Source: Heterotrichella gracilis
Taxonomy: Eukaryota; Sar; Xanthophyceae; Tribonematales; Xanthonemataceae
NCBI GenBank assembly: GCA_032358255.1
Contig: JAULBX010029324.1
Span: 1 to 22,274 of the forward strand
DNA: 22,274 nt
Reading direction: 5' to 3'
The notes beneath the pieces are model-generated. The model worked only from the letters and a program-made list of their open reading frames with translations, was not told where the DNA came from and did not search any database. Position 1 is the stretch's first letter. Each line of letters begins with the position of its first letter. The translations under genes and the position numbers were made by a program. Of this stretch, positions 1 to 9,300 are shown one piece after another.

Positions 1-1053
1 CATAAATGATGGGACATGGAACAGAACGCCTAATGCCCACCATATGTCGCAAAAAGTCAAGGTGTAAATGTTCAATAGTGCTCCAGGTACTAGAGTATTT
101 CAAATTGGCTGTTATTAGTACCTGATGCATGACCTAACCATTATGGCCTTGCAGAGTGGGCCAGCCAGGCCCCAAGCCGCCTCTGTGCGCCCCCTCTGTG
201 CGTCCCCTTTTATTGCCAATGGTCTTGCAGAAAGAAATATGCCGCATAAAGCCATTGGGCCAATTGACAGGCCTTGTCAAGTGTCGGACTGCCAGTGCAG
301 CACCTACCAGCTTTCAGTGATTTTTGGCGGCCCCCCCAAAAAACGCATGTTGACACATTGACTGTATTGCCAGGAATTGTCACACAGCTGGGCAGCACGC
401 TGATCGCCGCTCCTATAATCGCCGCACGCTGATCACCAGGTGGTGTCTGCAATAACAATTGCATTGCCAAATTAAACAAAAAGAACATGCCAGGACGTCA
501 CAGTGTCAAAGTGAATTTACAAAACAAGCGTTCTTTTGCCTCCCTAAAGGTTCAGCTGCTTAAAGTTGAATAATTACTGCAACATTGGACTGTCATAGTT
601 TCGTTGTATTGCCTATTAACCAGCACAAAGGAGTAATTTGGCACCAGGGCATCTCATCAAACTGTCATTCATGTTAGATGTTACAGAGCTGACAGTGGAC
701 TACCAGTGGCCAATGGCATATAGAAATATTGCGTTCCAAAATTTGATTTAATTGCCCAGCAGCTGCCACATTATTACTTGAAACGACGATGCAATTATAA
801 CCAAGCCTGATGGCCAGCGGCTGTGTACAGGTAGGCTACGCTAAGCGTTTATCCTCCAATTGGCTGAGATATGATCCTCCAGATCGCCAGCTTGATCCCC
901 CGCCAACCTCAAACCCCTACCCCCGGAGCCTCAACCTATCCCGTTGGCCAGCGCTGTCGCTGACGGGCGCTCAATGAATGCTGTGAGGTCTGCAGGTTGC
1001 CGACTTCGTCCATCGCAAACCCTTAGTAGGGCTTAATCCCCAAACCTCCAGCC
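1..1053. other. Left flank, no gene seen
   Basis: This region lies downstream of the peptidase stop and is AT-richer than the exons. I find no protein family, RNA gene or strong repeat. It probably holds the peptidase 3' UTR and then intergenic DNA; the possible TGTAA at 681–685 is the only signal. A partial repeat of the sequence just beyond the stop is possible around 895–1020 (a 'cccc…aacctc' motif recurs), but it is too degenerate to call. Confidence 0.5.
681..685 (-). terminator. Possible TGTAA polyadenylation signal for the peptidase gene
   Basis: TGTAA, the common green-algal polyadenylation signal, reads on the minus strand about 370 nt past the peptidase stop codon. A 5-mer occurs often by chance, so this is weak without transcript data. 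Confidence 0.2.
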
Positions 1054-4000
1054 TCAGTTGACCAGGGCGGGTGCCGACTGGTTCTCGATGAATGCCGTGT
1101 AGTCCTGCAGGTTGCCGATTCGGTCCACCGGCCAGTACTTGAACACCGCCCTGCCCAGGATGTTCTCCACAGGTAGCGGCCCCCACAGGTGCGAGTCGTA
1201 GCTGTTGTTGCGGTTGTCACCCATCACAAATACCTGCAGGACATAAAAAATTTGAAGACATTTGAATGGGATTTGTAGGGATTTCAAGTGCAGGAAGGGC
1301 GCATCTAAGGGTTCAACCATGGCAATAGATACAAGGTATAGGGTTCCATAGCTAGGGATTCTCCACTTGGCAGAGGTTCCCACAGGTGGGAGTTGCAGCT
1401 GTTGTTTCAGTTGCCGCCCATCACAAACACCTGCAGGAAGGGCACATCCCAGGGTCCTTTGAGGGTTTGTAATGAGATTGGGGTTCTATTGATAGGGTTT
1501 TCCCATGGGCTTTGGCCACCCACAAGTGCGAGTGGTTGGTAGCTGCCTGTGATGACCGACATTTGCAAGCACCTGCAGGAAGGGCGCACTCAAGGTGTTT
1601 AAACGGGATTCAGTAACCAGGGGTTTCACGACCACGAAGGGCACAAGCCCTATGAAGGTGCAACAATGGATAACACAAAATCTGGGATGTTGCACACTGC
1701 CTCTAGCCTCCGGAGCTCCGATAGCACATGCAAAAGCCATGCGTGCTCACAGGGGCTTAATTGATAGATTCTATAGATCATTGATAGGGTATAAGGTTGA
1801 ATAGATGGGGGTTCTCCACTTGGCAGCGCCCCAGCCATAGCTGTTGTTGCGATCATCGCCCATCGCAAACAATCCTATCAAGATATACATTAAAACCCAG
1901 CTGCACTAATATTCTCATGCTTAAAACAGAGTTCTGATCCGCAGCAATGACCCTACTGTAAACCCTTAGCCAGCATGTGCAGTTTGTACCCCAAACCCCA
2001 GGATACCCAAGGGAATCACTGCATAGAAGCCAGGAATGCAGCCGCAACCTGAAACCCTAACTAAGGGTGAATGTGGGGGCACGCACGTGGCTCTCCGGCA
2101 CTGTGAGCTGCCCCATGTCATACTTGGGCGCCTCGAAGATGTAGGGTTCATTTCTGACCACCCCATTGACGATCACACGCCCCCCTTGCACCTGTATGCA
2201 CACAGGCAGCGGATGGTCGCAGCCTAGACTGCGGCAATTGTTTAATTCATCGTCTGTGTTTTCCTTGAACCTGCTGCACTGCTAAAGGCGCTGTGATACC
2301 ATGCGGTTTCCATGTTACTTTCCACGTTACTGGATGCAGGATGCCACCGCGCCAGGGTCAGAGCAGTGGGGATCATAGTTGCTGCGGCATGTGGTGATGC
2401 TCACATGCGCTGAGGCATCAAGCACATGCAGTGCTGCATGAGGATCCCATGCGCTGCTATGACGATCACATGTGGTGCTATGATGATCACATTTGCTGCT
2501 ATGATGATCACATGTGCTGCGGCCACCATGACACATGCCGTGATGATGATAACAAAGCACCCACCCTAGCTAGGGTTTGTCTCCAATGTGTTCGCCGCCC
2601 CCACCTGACCAACACCGCCAGTTTGTCAAAAAAAAAAGAAAGGACTCCACCAGGACTCCACCCAACATTGTGACCAACACCGACCCATGCTAAGGCTAAC
2701 ACCATTGTGCCAAACCCTAGCTAAGAGTTTACCTCCACCGTGTCCCCCGCCACCGCCACCACCCGCTTGATGAACACATCATCGTCAAAGAAGCCTGGCT
2801 TGGAGCCGTCAGCTCGCACAGGGTGGAAGATGATGACATCACCTGCCTTGGGCGACCTGCAATAATGAGTTCAGGATTTAACGTTCAATGTTAGGGTTTA
2901 GGGTGGAAGATGATGATGTCACCTGCCTTGGGCGACCTGCAAAAGAGAGTTGGGGGTGTAGGTTTTCGGGTTCGATGCCACCACTCGACTTGCCACATTC
3001 TGGCACAGATCCAACCTAAAGGGATTTTTACAGAATTTCAATGGGCACTGCACAGATGCGAATATCCCTCCTGAAATATACTGTTGCCCTACTGGTGTGC
3101 CCATATTAACAGGGTTTTGGATGCTTACCGTGCAAACCTGTAGGTTAGCTTCTCTGCCACCAGTCTGTCCCCAACATCAAAGGTTGGGAACATGGATAGG
3201 GAGGGGATGTAGCGAGGCTCGGCAATGAACCTGCACAGGGGGCGGTGGAATTGGTGGAAATACGTGTAATCAGGGATCCCCCTTATATTTGAATATAGGG
3301 GTGTGTGGATTTGGCGAATATACATGAAATTGCATATGAGAGGGGAACATGGATAGAGAGGGGATGTAGCGGGGCTCGGCAATGAACCTGCACGGGGGCG
3401 GTGGAATTCGAGGAAATACAGGAAATTAGGCGAAGGTAATTCATGGACAGAGAGGGGATGTGGCAGGGGGCGGCAATGACCCTGCAATAAATTGTGAAAT
3501 GTGCTGACATCTGGCCGCCTAGCATTGTACAACAGTCACTCCCGCCCACCCCCACCCCCCACTGCGCACCATCGAATGCTGTAGGATATGGCCAGCGCCA
3601 GGGCCACTGTGGTTACATCTTCCTTGCTGATCCACGAGGAGGGGCCACCGCCCCCGCCGTCGCCCCCGCCGCCCCCCGCCCCATTGTCGCCGTTGCCCCC
3701 CGAGCTGCCAAGTGGCGGCGCCTCCTTACTTGGCTCGGGGCCGAGCGGTGGTGCCTGGGGAACAGGTGTGTGTGTGGAGGGGGAGGGTGTGGGGTGGGTG
3801 GGTGCGTGTGCGTGTACGCACACGTAGCGTATTAGTTGGCAAGGCTTTGGTAGGGGTTCGGGGGTTTTGAGTAGGGTTTTGGCAGGTTTAGTGGTGCCTG
3901 CTCACCTAGATAGAGACCAAATGGCGGCGCCTGGAGACGAGGGGTGTCGGAAGGGTTTTGATGGGTTTTTACACGCGATTCAGTACAGTGACTTGGCAGA

Positions 4001-5162
4001 AAGGTGTTGTCAACTTGGAAGGTTTGCATACGGGGGGATATGGTATTGTGGAAGCTGATAGGGGTTTGGGGGTTTAAATTGCTGACAAACCAGCCCATTG
4101 ACTTGACAGGACAGTGCAAGAACATGTAGAGGGTTTTGCGGCTGCCAGCGAAGGGAGTCAAATTACAGCAGGGGCAACCCTGAAAACCCTAAACCCTTAG
4201 CCTAGTTGATAACTATTTTGCCTGGTGGGCGCTGGTGCCGCTGCTGGACAGAGCCTCACCCTAAATCCTAAACCTTTAGCCCGTGAATCATTCTAATTAT
4301 CTTCGTAGCCAGCAATGCACACGCACGCTGCAAATACACACGGTTTGATGTGCCAACCCCTTAGGCCTCAGCAACAAAGCAGTGTCGTCCAGTGAAATAC
4401 GCTGCTCAGCTGCACAACTCGGCTTCTACGATATATCGAGCTTTTGAACCTCGAAGTTCCGTATTCGTTGTATTATGCGGTTTCGCTATCGTCGGCAAGT
4501 CCCAGGTGATGAATGGGGGCCTTCCGATATCTGAAAGGAGTGGCTGCAGCCCAAGAAACCCTCCAGGTGGTGTCAGTCACACACCGGAATACGACAGGCT
4601 ATCCTCCATATACCGTGTACGCTTACATACGGTGTACACAACCCCATACATACCTTGTACCTTGCCATCCCCAATTTTTCCTTGGGCTTCCCATTAATCT
4701 GACTTATGATTTTAGCGGTGACGACGTCGGGACCAAATCGCAGCAGACTTTCGGTTGGTTAGTGTGTCACCGCAGCTGTATATGATAAGGTGCACCACCC
4801 ACTGGAAGCTAATAGCACTGGAGGTGTTTGCAACGGCAAAAACCCTAAACCCTACTGCAGGGCCCAGCCTAGGGTATGCTGGTTCGGCCTGTGCGACATT
4901 CCTGCGACCGTGCTGGTCAGTGCTAGTGGTATAGGAACCCCAAACCCTCCAGCAGGGTTTGTGTGCGTGGCAATACCTGTTGGTTGGGCAGCTGGCTTCT
5001 GCAGGTGAGGGTGGTGGAGCGGTGGTGGCGGTGGTGGTGGCACGGCTGCCGGAACAGCGCTGGCAGGGCCAAGGCGGCGGTGGAGAGAGGCAGGGGTGCG
5101 ACCACATGGCGTGGGCGGTGGTGGTGGGCGGCGCAGGGGGTGGTGAGGCGGAGGACGCGCAT
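1054..5162 (-). CDS. Chloroplast thylakoidal processing peptidase (type I signal peptidase, TPP/Plsp1 class)
   Basis: Membrane serine protease of the S26 family. Family members cleave thylakoid-transfer signals on the lumenal side of the thylakoid membrane. I read six minus-strand exons: 5162–4977, 3754–3570, 3230–3129, 2856–2733, 2191–2087 and 1233–1054. All junctions are GT–AG and the phases agree, giving about 293 aa, the usual size for plant enzymes. Visible elements are a Gly/Pro-rich linker (about 63–100), one membrane segment (about 107–126, [16 protein letters not shown]), the nucleophile box PSLSMFPT with S136, GDRLVAEK, the general-base box [11 protein letters not shown] with K188, and the box [15 protein letters not shown]. 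The Ser/Lys dyad is intact. Exon 1 is the least certain part: it rests only on frame, a good donor and a His/Arg/Ser-rich, transit-peptide-like composition. From exon 2 onward the protein has no Cys. Introns carry degenerate copies of exons 3, 4 and 6. Identity is confident; the N-terminus is not. Confidence 0.9.
1350..1870 (-). repeat. Three decayed copies of the last peptidase exon
   Basis: The terminal exon begins at 1233 with [14 protein letters not shown]. Upstream in the same intron are copies beginning near 1430 (about 1352–1430, VFVMGGN then a stop, then a recognisable HLWEPLP), near 1572 (about 1493–1572, more decayed) and near 1869 (about 1805–1869, with [10 protein letters not shown]). 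The first two also keep the CCTGCAG acceptor context. Each is broken by a stop, an indel or a substitution, so they are not alternative copies of the enzyme's active end. Confidence 0.8.
2446..2521. repeat. 21-bp minisatellite in the peptidase intron
   Basis: About 3.5 copies of a 21-bp unit resembling TGCTGCTATGATGATCACAT lie in the 2192–2732 intron, with more degenerate copies back to about 2400. Because 21 is a multiple of three, the plus strand appears to encode a Cys-Tyr-Asp-Asp-His repeat, but nothing supports its expression. Confidence 0.75.
2901..2936 (-). repeat. 80-bp-spaced copy of the start of peptidase exon 4
   Basis: The first 36 nt of exon 4 ([12 protein letters not shown], starting 2856) are repeated almost exactly, starting at 2936, with the same TGCAG acceptor context and [12 protein letters not shown] when read. 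The offset is exactly 80 bp, which shows a short tandem duplication of the exon edge plus its splice acceptor. The copy then runs into CCTAAACCC, a telomere-like motif. Confidence 0.85.
3345..3480 (-). repeat. Two copies of the catalytic-Ser exon start
   Basis: Exon 3 begins at 3230 with [16 protein letters not shown]. Copies begin at 3387 (down to about 3345, [15 protein letters not shown] retained) and at about 3480 (down to about 3441, [13 protein letters not shown]). Intronic sequence around 3245–3275 and 3400–3430 also matches between copies, so the repeated unit includes both exon and intron. Neither copy continues into the rest of the exon. Confidence 0.85.
4977..5162 (-). CDS. Candidate first exon of the peptidase (transit peptide)
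   Basis: This 62-codon stretch starts with ATG at 5162–5160 and ends in CAACAG before a GTATTG donor, in phase 0. That matches the phase-0 start of the next exon at 3754. The peptide begins [12 protein letters not shown] and is rich in Ala, Arg, His, Ser and Thr with few acidic residues, as expected for a chloroplast transit peptide. A TATA-like element lies 63–70 bp upstream. Other frames are also open here because the DNA is GC-rich and low in complexity, so an alternative first exon inside the 3755–4976 intron is possible. Confidence 0.5.
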
Positions 5163-6136
5163 GGTGGTGCTGGAGGTTGCACTGAGCTGGCCCAAGGGAC
5201 CCATCACTGGCAGTTGTACTAAGGTATATATAAGAGGCAGGAGATAAATGAGACAAGATAAAGTGTATCTTCGGGTGAGTTGGGGGGTCACGGATTGCAG
5301 GGGTGGTGCTGTGGGTGGTTTCCTCACAATGCATGCATATGTGGAATGAGAGTACAAGTGACCAGACTGACGCTGCAAAGTCTGTGACGCCAACTGGAGT
5401 TTCAGTAAAGACAATACCGTCCCAAAAGCGCGAATAGGCCCCCGAACCAAGCCTTGAGCCGCGTTGCAAACGCAAAACCAGTCCAGTCTAGGTGCATGCA
5501 TCGCCCAACAGAGCTTCGAAGACGGCTGCTATCCTGATTGGTTCACAGGCAGTGGAGGCAATCCTTGCCACGCTGGCATTTTTGTAGGCCGATTTTTTGC
5601 AGGGCGTGCTTTTTGAGGCCAGATTTTAGCTCCACGGTGGCAACAGGACGCACTTTAAACCGCAGCAATTTTGTGCACCAGGAGTCGTGTGCGCTTTTGC
5701 AGCCAATATTTCCTAGCGGGACTTGGCTCACCGGGTTGCCTCACTCTTAGCTCACAAGCAGCTGTGTGCGCCCGCAAACCCTGATCTGCCTCCCCACACA
5801 TACCAATAACACGTACGAACCAACTCTGTGGGTGCACGCTTTCACCCTCTGCTGCGGGTCGTGCCACAGCTGGTTGGTTAACTATCGCTCTGTATAGCAG
5901 GCAAGGTGAGCTGCGCCCACTGGTGCAGTGACAAGCTCTCGCCAATTGATAGCGTGCCTGGGGAAAGCAAGGGCAGCACGTATGCTTGCGGCCTTTCTGG
6001 AGCACTTGCGCGCAAGCTGAGCCCGGTGACAGTCTCTCAAGTCGAACCGTTCAGTCCCCATCCCTGGCAGTGGTGTGGGCGTTGGCAACGCATCCCCCGG
6101 TGCCCTCACAGCCATGGCACAGATCTAGACGCAGCC
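5163..6136. other. Divergent intergenic region between peptidase and LOV kinase
   Basis: About 970 bp separate the two proposed start codons, which point away from each other, so this region should hold both promoters. The minus-strand TATA-like run at 5225–5232 is the only strong element. The frame upstream of the kinase ATG stays open back to an ATG at 5906, so a longer kinase N-terminus cannot be excluded. I see no light-responsive element I could name with confidence. Confidence 0.5.
5225..5232 (-). promoter_or_regulatory. TATA-like element upstream of the peptidase gene
   Basis: An 8-bp TATATATA run (TTATATATACC on the minus strand) lies 63–70 bp before the proposed ATG at 5162. That spacing would allow transcription to start near 5195–5200 with a 5' leader of about 35 nt. 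The assignment is by position and sequence only. Confidence 0.4.
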
Positions 6137-6319
6137 ATGTCTTCCCCCAGCAACCAGGCAGCGCCAGGCTGCCTGGAGGCGGAGACAGCACCGCCACCAG
6201 CACCACCACCGCCACCGCCACCGCCACCAGGCCCTGCCCCAGAGGCGAACCCAGCCATGGGGCCTGGCCCACCCTCCCACCAAGCCAGATACAACCGGCA
6301 GAGCCCCTCAGAAGACCAG
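6137..6319 (+). CDS. Kinase exon 1: Pro-rich N-terminus
   Basis: This exon encodes 61 residues starting [11 protein letters not shown], with a run of about nine prolines (about 24–32) and no recognised domain. It ends GAAGACCAG before a GTGCGC donor in phase 0. The donor context (GACCAGGTGCGCT) recurs at about 6527–6545 in intron 1, a short echo of the exon end. The region is probably disordered. It is the least certain part of the kinase model. Confidence 0.65.
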
Positions 6320-9300
6320 GTGCGCTATGTGTGGGGGTTGGGCACCCGAACAACTCACAGTGCTCCTGAAACCAACCCTTAGTTGGGGGGGTGGGAGCTG
6401 CACTGGGTGTCGGCAACAGCAGGGGTGCTGAGTGGTGAGAGTGAGACTAGTCCTTGGCAGGTGGAGAACAGGGGTTGGGGACCACTAGTAAACCAGTGCG
6501 TGGAGTCTAGGCAGAGTCCATGAGCAGACCAGGTGCGCTGTGTGTGGGGGGGGCAGCTAGGCCCTCTTGTGCGGGGGTATGGGCTGGGTGGCCAGTAGCA
6601 GGGGCGCCCAGACTTGAAGGGCAAGTGGTCGGTTTGTCCTTTGGTGGGTGGGTTTGTGGACTGTTAAGCCACTTTGTGGGGGACTGGGTGGGGGATGCAG
6701 CCTCTGGGTCAGCAACTGCGCCGGGTGGTGGCAGCAGCAGGTGCGGGGGTGGTGGGTTACAGGGAAGGGGCGCTCTACTGCAGAGTACTCAGTCCCTTCG
6801 AGGGCTCACGTTTGGGTGGTGTCACAGTGTGTGGGGGTGTGAGCTGGGCAGGGTGTGCAGCAGGCGCAATTTTAGAAGCAGGAGTACACTGTGTTACCAT
6901 GCCCCAGAAAAGCAGGTTATTGTTATATCTTGCATTGAGGAAATTACCCATCAAACACGCGCTTCCTCTCCAATACCCTGTTTGCCCTTTAGTGCCAGTG
7001 ACTGCCTAGTAGGGCGTGTTTCAAGTTGCCTCGTGCAGCGGGAGAATGCATCGCACTGGTGCACCTGAGGACTTGTAATTGGAACACCATCCCATCCGTT
7101 CAGCAATGCAATGCACTGGCATCTGGGGCATCCGCACCTGTCGCACTAAACCTGGTTGCAACAGTATTGTGTGTGCTTGTGTCCAGTACCACAAGTACCA
7201 GTGCGTGCAGAAGGGCATTCTTAGCACTTATTCAATTTTCCTGCTGGCCATGTGGGTGTGTGCTTGCAGTACCTCCAGTTCCAACGCATGCAGCAGAAGC
7301 TAATGGACTGTGAGGAAGCCCTCGGCAGGGAGCGGGACAGGGCTGCGCTCTATGAACAGGAGTTGCAGCGGTTGAGGAGGTGAGGGACAACCCTAGCGTA
7401 GGGTTTCTGCTGTTATCTAGGTGTGGTGGCGGTGCGGCACGCAGAAGCAGAATCTGTATTGGCGGAGGGGTTAGAGGAGACATTGAAAAACCCTTAGGGT
7501 AGGGAGCGGGAGAGCGCTGCACCGTATGAACAGGAGTTGCAGCGGTTGAGGAGGTGAGGGGAAACCCTAGGGTGGGGTTTATGTCCAGCCAAGGGAGGGC
7601 ACGGGGCGACACGGGATCCCTGCACAAGGGAGGAAGAACATGGTGATGGTGTCCAATTGGGTTTCCGGTGACCTAATCATCCCTAGGGTGGGGTTTATGT
7701 CCAGTTGGGCTCCCTTGATGTAACAAACCCTAGGGTGGGGTTTGTGTCCAGATGGGCTCCCTTGACCTACCAAACCTTACGGTGGGGTTTATGTTCCAAG
7801 TGGGCTCCCACTCCACCCTCCAACCCCCCCCCCCCCCTCTCCTCCCTGCAGGCAAGCCTCCTGGGGATCCCCCTCCACCGACCAATCCCAGGTGCTGCCC
7901 TCCCCCGAGGGGGGGGACGACATGGTCATGGTGTCCAGGCGAGCCCTGGATCTGCTTCACCTCAAGGAGCGAGCCATGGATGCGGTGAAGGAAGGGATCA
8001 CGATCGCTGACTGCGCCCTGCCTGATATGCCACTGATCTATGCCAACCAGGCGTTTGCGCGTATGACGGGCTACCCGGTCAGCTATGCTGTGGGCAAGAA
8101 CTGCAGGTGGGTGGGGCGGGGAGGGGTTTGGGCAAGCAAGGGGTGGGTTGGGTGGTGGGGGCCATGCATTCCGTAGTAGAAGGGATCACCATCGCGGACT
8201 CTGCCTTGCCTGATATGCCACACTGGTGGTGGGGGGAGGGCCACGCTTCAGTGAAGAAGGGAGTACCACATGGGACTGCAAATCCCTATAAACCCCATTC
8301 CCTGCGCTCTACTCCGCGGCACAGCCAAACCCTGAGCCCTAACCACCCACCCACTGTTCAGGTTCCTGCAAGGCGAGGGCACAGACGCCACCACCTTACA
8401 GAACCTGCGATCGGCCATCTCTTCGGGTCAACCCTGTGTGGTGCAGCTGTGCAACTACAAGCGCAACGGCGACCCCTTTGTCAACTACCTATCCATCACC
8501 CCCATCCATGATGCGGGAGGGCGGCTCACGCACTACGTGGGCATCCAAGCTGACATCTCTGAGTTGGTGGAGCAGAAGCAAGCGGAGCTGGCGGCCAAGC
8601 ACGCCGCGGTGCAGGTGTGTATGTGTGTGGGCTTGGGGAGTTATATGAGTTGTGAGAGAGTGATGAGTGGGTGTTTGGAGGGGTGGGAAGAGTAGAATGG
8701 AATGGGGAATGATGGGGACGGCTGGCGCACTTGGTGGGGATTCAGAGTGACATCTCTGAGCCCGTGGAACAGAAGCAGGCGGAGCTTGCAGCCAAGCACG
8801 CTGCGGTGCAGGTGTGTGTGTGGAGTTAGAAGGGTAGTATGTTCTAGGGCAATGGCTGGGTTCTGAGTTGGCAGAGTGGGATGAGATGGAAGATCGATGG
8901 ACTCGGCTGTTGCACCACATGTGAACCCATCCTCACCCACGCAATCTGCAGGCGGCCGGCCCCACTGAGGCCAAGAGCCCGTTCCTCGCACGCATGAACC
9001 ATGACCTACAAATTGTGCCCCCCACATAAACCTACCCCCAGCAATGGACCTGCATTTTATCCAGCCCCCCCTCCCTATTCCCCTGGCACACACCTGTGCC
9101 CACCTCCGGAGCCAAATCCCACCCCTTCCCCCTCCCAACCCTGCAGGCGGCCGCCGCCACTGAGGCCAAGAGCCAGTTCCTTGCGCGCATGAGCCACGAG
9201 ATCCGCACCCCACTCAATGGCATGATTGCTGTGGGCCAGCTGCTAGCTGAGACGCAGCTGTCGCCTGGGCAGTGGGACCTGGTGAACACCATACGGTGCG

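Noticed and set aside
2327..2673. His/Cys-rich small proteins on both strands
   Set aside because: They are translations of the 21-bp minisatellite in a peptidase intron.
3494..3835. Plus-strand open frames opposite peptidase exon 2
   Set aside because: They are shadows of the Gly-rich linker exon (Gly codons read as Pro on the other strand) and have no domain.
3832..4161. 109-codon minus-strand open frame as another peptidase exon
   Set aside because: It lacks phase-consistent splice sites. A short GGCGGCGCC match to exon 2 at about 3919 suggests at most another faint echo.
4712..5501. Long overlapping minus-strand open frames (up to 207 codons)
   Set aside because: All frames are open because of GC-rich, low-complexity DNA. 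Only the short segment 5162–4977 has a donor and phase that fit the peptidase; the others do not.
5906..6382. Longer kinase N-terminus from the ATG at 5906
   Set aside because: The frame is open but the extra residues have no domain, and the ATG at 6137 has a good context and leads straight into the Pro-rich segment. Kept as an alternative only.
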